From contig CACZNC010000085.1 in NCBI GenBank assembly GCA_902782445.1, forward strand, positions 1 to 37,266: DNA of 37,266 bases, read 5' to 3'. This DNA comes from an uncultured Ruminococcus sp. GTDB taxonomy: Bacteria; Bacillota; Clostridia; Oscillospirales; CAG-272. The notes beneath the pieces were generated by a model. It did not search any database and had not been told where the DNA came from. It was given only the letters and a program-made list of their open reading frames with translations. A program made the position numbers and the translations under genes. This document shows positions 25,935 through 32,806 of this stretch, piece after piece (position 1 is the first letter of the stretch; each line of letters starts with the position of its first letter).

Positions 25935-26858
25935 ATGAAGATCATCCCGCGCGTACTCTGCGTGCTGTTCGCCGTTCTCTGCGCCCTCTCCCTCGCCCTG
26001 ACTGCCGCGGCGGGACTTGCGGTCTATTCCCTCCGCAAGACCGTCACGCCCCAGTCCGCCGCATCCGCCGCCGAAGCCGTGGATTTCGCCTCCATCCGCT
26101 TCCCGGACGGCTTCGGGGGATTCACGACGGTGCCGGAGCAGATGAACGCCTCGTTTTCAAACTACGGTTATTCTATCACCCCGGAGGCGTTCAACGGTCT
26201 CTGCCGGGATCTCTCCTTCGACAAGATCCTCGGGGACTATCTGGCCCAGTTCGCCCGGTGGTTCTTCGACTACGGCCCGACTCCCGTCTTCGATCCCGAG
26301 GAGGCGGCCCGGACGGTGGTGGGGAGCATGGATCCGGGGGCTCTCGGGATGTTCCGGGATCCCGTGTCCTTCGTGGCGTCGGTGCTGGCGCAGTTTCTGA
26401 ATGCGGGGGACATGAAGGCGCGGCTGGAGGCTCTGGAACCCGCCCGGGATCTTCTGTCCTACGACGCGATGCTTCTGGTTTTCTCGGCCGCCCTCTTCTC
26501 CCTCGTGCTCCTCTGGGTCTCCCTCGGGCGGAAATTCCTGCCGGCGTTCACCTTTGCGGGATTTTCCGTCGCGCTCTCGGGACTCGCGCTCTTCCTCGCC
26601 CCCCGGATCCTTGCGCCTTACAAGAACCGCCTGCTTCTCTCGCTGTCCCAGTCCCTGCCGGAGAGCACCTTCGATCTGGTGTATCTGCCGGTGATGAGAG
26701 CGGTCTCGCGGCTCGGGTACAACGTCCTTGTGGTTTCGCTGGCCGCCGCCTGTCTTCTGTCCCTTGCCTGGTTCCTGACGGCTCTGATGAAGCGAAGCCG
26801 CGGGCAGAGGAGGGTCTATGTTCCCGCGCCGGTCCCCGGGGAAGAGGATCGGGGCTGA
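25935..26858 (+). CDS. Integral membrane protein of unknown function
   Basis: A 307-residue protein with an N-terminal hydrophobic segment (MKIIPRVLCVLFAVLCALSL through about residue 30). About 150 hydrophilic residues follow, probably outside the cell. Three further transmembrane segments lie near 180-198, 207-225 and 260-285, and the C-terminus is charged (KRSRGQRRVYVPAPVPGEED). The layout resembles small Firmicute membrane proteins of the DUF1461 kind, but I cannot identify a motif that proves it. GAGG lies 8 bases before the ATG, and the strong promoter at 25849-25877 is its own. It is divergent from luxS. Confidence 0.6.
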   Translation: MKIIPRVLCVLFAVLCALSLALTAAAGLAVYSLRKTVTPQSAASAAEAVDFASIRFPDGFGGFTTVPEQMNASFSNYGYSITPEAFNGLCRDLSFDKILGDYLAQFARWFFDYGPTPVFDPEEAARTVVGSMDPGALGMFRDPVSFVASVLAQFLNAGDMKARLEALEPARDLLSYDAMLLVFSAALFSLVLLWVSLGRKFLPAFTFAGFSVALSGLALFLAPRILAPYKNRLLLSLSQSLPESTFDLVYLPVMRAVSRLGYNVLVVSLAAACLLSLAWFLTALMKRSRGQRRVYVPAPVPGEEDRG

Positions 26859-26890
26859 ATGTTTGTTTACAATCATTTACAAAGCGTCTC

Positions 26891-26918
26891 TTGTAATGAG
26901 AGGGTTTTGTGGTATACT
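26891..26918 (+). promoter_or_regulatory. Probable promoter upstream of galactokinase
   Basis: TTGTAA (26891-26896), 16-base spacer, TATACT (26913-26918). It would read through repeat B copy 3 into the galactokinase gene. Confidence 0.55.
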
Positions 26919-26996
26919 TAAAAGAAACGGCGCGCGCGGATCTGCGGGGATATGTCCTCTGCGATCCGATCTCCGTTTTGCGAACAAAAGATTTTC

Positions 26997-27178
26997 ATTG
27001 TACTTTTCTCCTTTATCGAGGAGCCGGTTCAACAAGTTGAACACGAGAACCAAAAGAGGAACTCCCCCGAAGTCATGGGTGTTCCGACGTCTGCGGACGT
27101 CGGCAAGGGCGCTGCCCCTTGACTGGGGAGCTGCGCATCCCCGGCCACCATTTTGAAAAAGGTGGACGAAAACTCATC
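26997..27178 (+). repeat. Repeat B, copy 3, running into the galactokinase gene
   Basis: CTCCTTTATCGAGGAG, GGTTCAACAAGTTGAAC, CCGACGTCTGCGGACGTCGG, CTTGACTGGGGAGCTGCGCA, and a terminal hairpin CCACCATTTTGAAAAAGGTGG. Copies 1 and 2 have the terminal hairpin with other bases, pairing kept. Confidence 0.85.
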
Positions 27179-28447
27179 CTCTCCGGCGGGATCGACTCCG
27201 CCCTGACCGAAGGACTTTCCGTCCCGGCGGAATCCGTCCCTGCCCAGCGGGAACGCTATGCCTCCGCGGCGGACGCCTTCCTCGCAAAATACGGCGACGG
27301 GGACGTCTCCCTCTACTCCGTCGGCGGACGCTCCGAGATCTCCGGCAACCACACGGACCACAACCACGGGCGCGTGATCGCGGCTTCGGTGAATCTGGAC
27401 ATCCTTGCCGTGGCGAAACCGGTCCCGGGCGGCGTGATCCGCATCCAGTCCGAAGGCTTCCCGGAAGACGTGGTGGAGCCCTCGGCCGTGGACGCGCCGG
27501 ACAAATCGAAATTCTTCACCTCCGCGGCTCTCATCGCGGGCATGGAGAAGGCCTTCCTCGCGGCGGGCTACGAAGTCGGCGGATTCGACGCCTACACGAC
27601 CTCGAACGTGCTGAAGGGATCGGGCATCAGCTCCTCCGCGGCCTTCGAGGTGATGGTGGGGAACATCCTGAACCACCTCTACAACGGCGGGAAGGTCTCG
27701 AACGTGGAGATCGCGAAAATGGCCCAGTTCTCCGAGAACGTGTATTTCGGCAAGCCCTGCGGCCTGATGGATCAGACGGCCTGCGCGGTGGGCGGATTCA
27801 TCACCATTGATTTCGCGGATCCCGCGGCCCCGGTGATCGAAAAGCTGGACTTTGACCTCGCGGCGGCGGGCTACCGTCTCTGCATCGTGAACACGGGCGG
27901 GAACCACGCGGATCTGAACGCGGACTACGCCTCCGTCCCGGCGGAAATGAAGGCCGTGGCGAAGGAACTGGGCGTTTCCGTTCTGCGGGAGACCAGCCGG
28001 GAAGCTCTGGACGCCCTTCTCGCGAAGCACGGGAAGTATCTCCGGACCTATCTCGGGGACCGGGCCATCCTCAGGGCCTACCACTTCTTCGCGGAGAACG
28101 ACCGGGTGGCGGCTCAGGCGGACGCGCTCCGCAGAGGGGACATCGAAGGCTTCAAGGCCGGCGTGACCGCCTCGGGCAATTCGAGCTTCAAGTACCTCCA
28201 GAACGTCTACACGACGGTGAACATTGCCGAGCAGGGGCTTTCCCTCGCGCTCTGCATGACGGAAGAATTCCTCCGCGGGACGGGCGGCGTGTGCCGGGTC
28301 CACGGGGGCGGCTTCGCGGGCACGATCCAGGCCTTCGTTCCCTCCGGACTGACGGCGGCCTATGCCGAAAAGATGAACGCGGTCTTCGGCGAGGGGGCCT
28401 GCCACATCCTGAGCGTGCGCAGAGACGGCGCGTGCCGGATCCTCTGA
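27119..28447 (+). CDS. galK: Galactokinase (GHMP kinase); 5' end merged with repeat B
   Basis: Galactokinase phosphorylates galactose to galactose-1-phosphate (Leloir pathway). Numbered from the TTG at 27119, the sugar-binding motif is GRSEISGNHTDHNHG (70-84), the ATP-binding GHMP motif is KGSGISSSAAFE (166-177), and the C-terminal motif GGVCRVHGGGFAGT lies near 390-405. Sequence similar to family members begins near residue 20 (LILSGGIDSAL). The only standard start in frame before the first motif is the TTG at 27119, which lies inside repeat B. An SD-like AAGGTGG sits about 10 bases before an in-frame ATC at about 27177. The true start is therefore uncertain. Confidence 0.85.
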   Translation: MTGELRIPGHHFEKGGRKLILSGGIDSALTEGLSVPAESVPAQRERYASAADAFLAKYGDGDVSLYSVGGRSEISGNHTDHNHGRVIAASVNLDILAVAKPVPGGVIRIQSEGFPEDVVEPSAVDAPDKSKFFTSAALIAGMEKAFLAAGYEVGGFDAYTTSNVLKGSGISSSAAFEVMVGNILNHLYNGGKVSNVEIAKMAQFSENVYFGKPCGLMDQTACAVGGFITIDFADPAAPVIEKLDFDLAAAGYRLCIVNTGGNHADLNADYASVPAEMKAVAKELGVSVLRETSREALDALLAKHGKYLRTYLGDRAILRAYHFFAENDRVAAQADALRRGDIEGFKAGVTASGNSSFKYLQNVYTTVNIAEQGLSLALCMTEEFLRGTGGVCRVHGGGFAGTIQAFVPSGLTAAYAEKMNAVFGEGACHILSVRRDGACRIL

Positions 28448-28451
28448 GGCC

Positions 28452-28829
28452 GTGAGAAACCCGAAGGAAGCTCTGAAAAAGCTGGGGATCCTCTTCCTCG
28501 CCTTCGTCCTGACCTACGCGCTCCTGCGGCTCATCATCCATCTCGGGGACATTCTCGAGATGCCGTGGATCTACTATGTCGGGACGGGGGTCTACGGTCT
28601 GGCGGTGGTGGGGCTGTTCATCGCGTTCTTCGTGCTGAACGGCTTCACCCTGAACCGGGTGGACTACGAGCGGGAGGATCTCCCGGACAAGTGGAGCGAG
28701 GAGCGGAAGACGGAATTTCTGAAAAAACTCCCCGCCAACCGCGAAAAGGCCAAAAGCCTGATCTACGCCATTTTGCCGCTGATCGTCACGCTGCTCATCA
28801 GCTATATCGAACTCAGCTTCTTTGTGTGA
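28452..28829 (+). CDS. Small membrane protein, function unknown
   Basis: A 125-residue protein with a GTG start 4 bases after the galactokinase stop, so it is probably translated by coupling. It has three hydrophobic segments: about residues 12-31 (GILFLAFVLTYALLRLII), 39-63 (WIYYVGTGVYGLAVVGLFIA) and 101-124 (SLIYAILPLIVTLLISYIEL). The loop between the second and third is charged (VDYEREDLPDKWSEERKTEF). I do not recognise a family with certainty; similar small proteins occur downstream of metabolic genes in Clostridia. A repeat block follows. Confidence 0.65.
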   Translation: MRNPKEALKKLGILFLAFVLTYALLRLIIHLGDILEMPWIYYVGTGVYGLAVVGLFIAFFVLNGFTLNRVDYEREDLPDKWSEERKTEFLKKLPANREKAKSLIYAILPLIVTLLISYIELSFFV

Positions 28830-28837
28830 GGAAAGCG

Positions 28838-28890
28838 AGGAGTGAGGAGTGGCTAGCGGCTAGCGGCTAGCGGTTAGTGGCTAGCAGAAC
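28838..28890 (-). repeat. Period-7 repeat array with clean CTAGCGG units
   Basis: GAGGAGT GAGGAGT GG, then CTAGCGG CTAGCGG CTAGCGG TTAGTGG CTAGCAG, then AACCGTCAGC. This is the clearest example of the seven-base period. Confidence 0.9.
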
Positions 28891-28926
28891 CGTCAGCCGG
28901 ACTTTGATGTGCGGCGGCAGGGATTT

Positions 28927-28942
28927 TGTTCCACGTGAAACA
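28927..28942 (+). promoter_or_regulatory. parS-like site 13
   Basis: TGTTCCACGTGAAACA, the exact classic B. subtilis parS sequence. Heptamer arrays flank it on both sides. Confidence 0.8.
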
Positions 28943-29043
28943 ATCTCCAATTCTGAATTCTTAATTCTGAATTCTGAATTCAATCGTCTCATTCCTCATC
29001 CACTCCTCACTCCTAACTCGTTCTACTAACTACTTTCAACTAA
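28943..29043 (+). repeat. Period-7 repeat array between parS site 13 and rlmH
   Basis: AATTCTG/AATTCTT units, then CATTCCTCATCCACTCCTCA type units, then CTACTAACTACTTTCAACTA, ending at the rlmH ATG. Confidence 0.85.
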
Positions 29044-29526
29044 ATGCTGAAATTGCGTCTCATCTGCATGGGCCGGCTGACATCGGCTCCTTTCCGGGAG
29101 GCGGCGGAGGACTATCTGCGGCGGATCTCGCGGTTCTATTCCCTCTCCGTCACGGAGATCAAGCCGGAGCCCCTGCCCCTCTCCCCCTCCCCGGCGGACA
29201 TCGGGCGCGCCCTTGACGCCGAAGCCTCCCGCATCCTCGCGGCGATCCCGTCCCGCGGGGTCCTCTGGGCCATGTGCGTCGAGGGGAAGACCCTGTCCTC
29301 CGAGGAGTTTTCCTCGAAGGTCGAAGCCGTCGGAACTTCCGGCGCGGGAGAGCTCTGCTTCGTCGTCGGCTCGTCCCACGGACTGGCGGAATCGGTGAAG
29401 CGGAGGGCGGCCCTGCGTCTCTCCGTCTCCCCCATGACCTTCCCGCACGAACTCTTCCGGGTGATGCTGCTCGAGCAGATCTACCGGGCGGGGGAGATCG
29501 CGGCGGGGGGTAAGTATCACAAATAA
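29044..29526 (+). CDS. rlmH: 23S rRNA pseudouridine-1915 N3-methyltransferase
   Basis: RlmH methylates pseudouridine 1915 of 23S rRNA in the assembled ribosome; it is a SPOUT methyltransferase with a trefoil knot. The 160-residue protein has the usual length, the N-terminus MLKLRLICMGRL, the SAM-binding FVVGSSHGLAESV near 107-119, and the C-terminal tail FRVMLLEQIYRAGEIAAGGK ending YHK. The ATG at 29044 gives the normal N-terminus, yet no Shine-Dalgarno is visible: the heptamer array runs straight up to it. In B. subtilis the homologue lies near the origin. The WG-repeat gene begins 15 bases after its stop. Confidence 0.95.
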   Translation: MLKLRLICMGRLTSAPFREAAEDYLRRISRFYSLSVTEIKPEPLPLSPSPADIGRALDAEASRILAAIPSRGVLWAMCVEGKTLSSEEFSSKVEAVGTSGAGELCFVVGSSHGLAESVKRRAALRLSVSPMTFPHELFRVMLLEQIYRAGEIAAGGKYHK

Positions 29527-29541
29527 ACGAAAGCGCGTATC

Positions 29542-31515
29542 ATGAGAATTATCCGGGAACGATTCGCCCGCGTCTTCAAAACGATCCTGCAGCTTGCGCT
29601 GATTTTCGGCGCGGCTCTTCTCGTGTTGCTCTATTACCTCGGGTTCTACGATTTTTCCTTCCTCGACCGGTACAAGGATCAGCTGGATCTCTTGCGCGCG
29701 GGGGAAACCGTCCGGCCCGACACCTCTTCCGATCCCTTCGCGGCGCTGGCGGAATCCCTCTCGCGGGACGGCCGGGATCCGGGGGACGGCGATCCTTCGG
29801 CCCCGGCACCGGGGGTCGGGCAGCCGGGGGACCGGCGGGAAGACGGCAGCGAACCCGCATCCTCCGCTCCGGCCGAGGGGGAAAACGGGGAGAACGCCGG
29901 GCCGGAGAAGCCGACGAATCTGCGGACGGTCTACGCGGCGGACGATCTGCCGGACGAGCGGGTGCGGATCCCGACGGTCTCGGAGCTGACGGCGTCGGGG
30001 AAGCGGTTCTCCTCCCCCACGGTGGTCTACAAGCCCGGTCTCAACACCGTCGGGCGGGTGACCTTTGATTTCCAGCTCCCGGAGACCTACAGCGAGACCT
30101 GGCGGCACAACACCTATTATATTTTGAAGCGGGTCGACCCGGACAACGAGGACAGCGAGCTCGTCCCCCGCACGGCCACCTATATCGAGCAGCGGCCGAA
30201 GGTGGATCTGTATATGGGCTATATCCTGGTGGAGAACGGCGAGAAGACGGTGGTGGTCTCCTCCGACGGGGAGCCGCTCTGCTCCTTCCCGACGGGACGC
30301 TACGAGCCCGCCCTCTGCCGCGACCGCGGGGACCGTCCCCTTTTCGTCCGGGAGCGGAACAACGGCACCCGGATCTACTTCTATCTCTCGGAGGACGGAA
30401 AGAACTTCGTGGTGAGCGACTACGATCCCGAGACGGACGGCCGCGGCCTGAACTTCGACTATCCGGCGGACTACGGGCGCGCGGATTCCGACCGGGTGTA
30501 TCTGGACGAAGACCCGGAGACCGGACTTTTCGGCTACCGGATCCCGGTGGAATATATGCCGGAACCCGAGCCGATCCCCGTTCCCGAGCCGGAGCCGGAG
30601 TCCGAAGGACCGGAGGAGGATGCGGAAGAAGCCACGGAGGATGCGGAAAGCGGGCCGGAAGGGGAAGAAGGCGCTGAGGAAGAGCCGGAACCCGAGCCCG
30701 AACCGGAGCCCCAGCCGGGATATCTGACGCCCTATCAGTACCGGTACGCCCTGCAATTCTCGGAGGGTGCGGCGGCAGTCACGGCGGCGGAGCCCATCCC
30801 GACCTACTACTACGTGGACGCGGACGGAAAGCCCCTCTTCCCCTACCGGGAATGGTCGACCCTCGACAAGGTCTACAATGTCTACGGGAACGAGGACCAC
30901 TCCTTCGTGAACAACAGCGGCATCGACCGGTCGGTGCTGTATTTCATCCGCGAGGACGGGGAGCCCCTCTTCCCCGCCGGCCGGATGTTCAAGAACGATC
31001 AGGACCGCAAGGTCTTCGGATCGGCCCAGCTGCCCTATTCCTTCGGCGTCGAATCCCTCGGGTCCTTCTACTTCGACCACGGCCTCGTGCGGGTGCGGTG
31101 GCAGGTGATCGACTTCTGGCGGTACTTCCAGCGGCGGAACTACACCGGCTCCCAGATCAAGGTGATGGAGGAGTACGACGCGCTGCTGCGGGAGGACGGC
31201 ACCATGTTCGAGATCCCCTTCGGCTACAAGCTGGAGGGCTATTCCGAGGGGCGGCTCCTGCTCTCCCGGGACGGGTTTTTCGGGATCTTCTCCGTCACCG
31301 GCGAATGGATCGCGCAGCCGATCTACGGAGGCGGAAAGCCCTACGTGGAGGGACTGGCCCAGCTCATGACTCCGGACGGCCGCTGGGGGATGATCGACAC
31401 GGAGGGCAACATCGTGCTCCCGTTCACCTACGACAAGATCTCCGGGGTGTCCTCGGGGCTCGTGTCCTGCTACCGGGAGGAAAACGGGTGGAGCATCCTG
31501 CGGATCATGCAGTAA
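29542..31515 (+). CDS. WG-repeat membrane-anchored protein
   Basis: A 657-residue protein with one transmembrane segment near residues 12-33 (FKTILQLALIFGAALLVLLY), so it is probably anchored with the bulk outside. Residues about 50-130 are low-complexity (Pro, Gly, Asp, Ser). The middle contains a Pro-Glu-rich linker (EPEPIPVPEPEPESEG near 345-360, and PEPEPEPEPQPG near 385-396). The C-terminal part contains WG-type beta repeats, clearest in DGFFGIFSVTGEWIAQPIYG and DGRWGMIDTEGNIVLPFTYD. WG-repeat proteins are common in Clostridia and often of unknown role in surface interactions. It follows rlmH by 15 bases. Confidence 0.75.
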   Translation: MRIIRERFARVFKTILQLALIFGAALLVLLYYLGFYDFSFLDRYKDQLDLLRAGETVRPDTSSDPFAALAESLSRDGRDPGDGDPSAPAPGVGQPGDRREDGSEPASSAPAEGENGENAGPEKPTNLRTVYAADDLPDERVRIPTVSELTASGKRFSSPTVVYKPGLNTVGRVTFDFQLPETYSETWRHNTYYILKRVDPDNEDSELVPRTATYIEQRPKVDLYMGYILVENGEKTVVVSSDGEPLCSFPTGRYEPALCRDRGDRPLFVRERNNGTRIYFYLSEDGKNFVVSDYDPETDGRGLNFDYPADYGRADSDRVYLDEDPETGLFGYRIPVEYMPEPEPIPVPEPEPESEGPEEDAEEATEDAESGPEGEEGAEEEPEPEPEPEPQPGYLTPYQYRYALQFSEGAAAVTAAEPIPTYYYVDADGKPLFPYREWSTLDKVYNVYGNEDHSFVNNSGIDRSVLYFIREDGEPLFPAGRMFKNDQDRKVFGSAQLPYSFGVESLGSFYFDHGLVRVRWQVIDFWRYFQRRNYTGSQIKVMEEYDALLREDGTMFEIPFGYKLEGYSEGRLLLSRDGFFGIFSVTGEWIAQPIYGGGKPYVEGLAQLMTPDGRWGMIDTEGNIVLPFTYDKISGVSSGLVSCYREENGWSILRIMQ

Positions 31516-31528
31516 AAAACGAAAAAGG

Positions 31529-31824
31529 GAACGCGGCTTCTTGAAATGAAGCCCTGCTGAACAAGTTCAGCGGCAAGAACTTTTGATATGGATAGGGCAA
31601 GGCTGCTTCAATTGTGTTTGGTCCCTGTCCGCACACCAATTTAGTCATCCAACCTTATCAGAGTTATCGTACGCGAGCTCACATGTTTCGGCTGACGTAA
31701 GCGAGAATTCCCGAAGGGGATTCTCGGGGGTGGGATGGTTGAAATCATGTTCGGATGAATGGTATTCCCACCCCGTCGTTCGCATCCTGCATCTTGCGAT
31801 CAAAACCCATTCAGTCAGCTTTTT
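31529..31824 (+). repeat. Repeat C, copy 2
   Basis: Aligns along its length with 22645-22924. Compared with that copy it carries an extra hairpin GCTGAACAAGTTCAGC at about 31556 and a different GGCTTC-loop-GAAGCC loop. It fills the gap between the WG-repeat gene and the next gene. Confidence 0.85.
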
Positions 31825-31869
31825 AGAGTGGGTATAGTATAAATCAGAGATCAATCAAGGAGAAAATCA

Positions 31870-32562
31870 ATGCCGTTATTCGGAAGAAATAAAAACGCGG
31901 ACAAGAACCGCGGCGCGAAGGACGAAGGGATCCCGGAGGATCGGGAGGAGAAAAAGACGGCCGGAAGTGCGCCGGAGCCGAAGGAAGAGCCGGTGCAGCC
32001 GAAGGAGCCGGAACAGGCAAAGCAGGCGGAGCCGTCGGAGATCGATCCCGGATCCGTTCCCGACGCGGCGGCGACGCCGGTCCAGCCGGTCCAGCCCATC
32101 CAGCCGGCGGAGACCCGCGAAGAAGCGCCCCGGCCCCGGTTCCACACGCCGGAGGGATTCGAATTCAACCGGTACTTCCTGGCGGAGCGGCGGATCATGC
32201 TCGAAAACGTGAGCTACGAGACCGGGCGGCTCTCCCCGGGGCAGACCCAGTACAAGCTGAACGCCCGGGACACCATCGTCGCCCAGGTCCTCGGGCAGGC
32301 GGGGGTGAAGGTGACCTACAACCGGACGCTCTCCTTCGAGCCGGAGGGGCCGTTTACGCTGTCCGTCAGCTTCTCGGTGATGCTGGTGTTCAATCCCGGC
32401 ACCCGGGGCGAGATCGACTGGAAGACCGTGGATCTGGCGGAGGAGTTCAAGAAGAACTGCCCCCAGCTGATCCAGACGATGATGGTGAAGGCGACTCTGC
32501 TGATCGGGGAGATCACGGCCGCGAACGGTGCGCCGATTTTGCCCATGCCTCCGAGAGCATAA
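31870..32562 (+). CDS. Protein with a possible SecB-like C-terminal domain
   Basis: A 230-residue protein. The first about 95 residues are low-complexity and charged (NKNADKNRGAKDEG, EPVQPKEPEQAKQAEP, VQPVQPIQPAE). The C-terminal about 130 residues form a compact domain: strands around ERRIMLENVSYE, FTLSVSFSVMLVFNP, then a helix region NCPQLIQTMMVKATLLIGEI and a proline-ending tail ANGAPILPMPPRA. That order recalls SecB-like export chaperones of Gram-positive bacteria, but I cannot confirm it by eye. AAGGAG lies 7 bases before the ATG. No signal peptide or membrane segment. Confidence 0.55.
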   Translation: MPLFGRNKNADKNRGAKDEGIPEDREEKKTAGSAPEPKEEPVQPKEPEQAKQAEPSEIDPGSVPDAAATPVQPVQPIQPAETREEAPRPRFHTPEGFEFNRYFLAERRIMLENVSYETGRLSPGQTQYKLNARDTIVAQVLGQAGVKVTYNRTLSFEPEGPFTLSVSFSVMLVFNPGTRGEIDWKTVDLAEEFKKNCPQLIQTMMVKATLLIGEITAANGAPILPMPPRA

Positions 32563-32655
32563 AGCATTTTGCTCTCCTCCAATCGGTTTGATGACGTATT
32601 ATTGTGAAGCCCTGACAGGTTTCATCTGTACAAACCGGCGGCGGCCCCTGTGCCC

Positions 32656-32685
32656 AATGCGCGCCTGAAATGCCGGCGGAGGCCA
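32656..32685 (+). repeat. Repeat A fragment
   Basis: AATGCGCGCCTGAAATGCCG then GCGGAGGCC, the 5' part of repeat A only. It continues directly into GCACGACTGCGT and repeat D. Confidence 0.65.
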
Positions 32686-32689
32686 GCAC

Positions 32690-32776
32690 GACTGCGTGAC
32701 TGCGTCGACGCGGCGCAGGGACATAAATCCGAAACGCGTAGCGTTTCATTCCTTAATACCTTCGAGAAGGTATAGA
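32690..32776 (-). repeat. Repeat D, copy 2 (partial, inverted)
   Basis: CGACGCGGCGCAGGGACATA, CGAAACGCGTAGCGTTTCAT and ATACCTTCGAGAAGGTAT match the 5' part of copy 1 in reverse. It is followed by the topoisomerase-like gene. Confidence 0.7.
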
Positions 32777-32806
32777 ATCACAATCGCTTCTGAAAGAACC
32801 TTTTGC

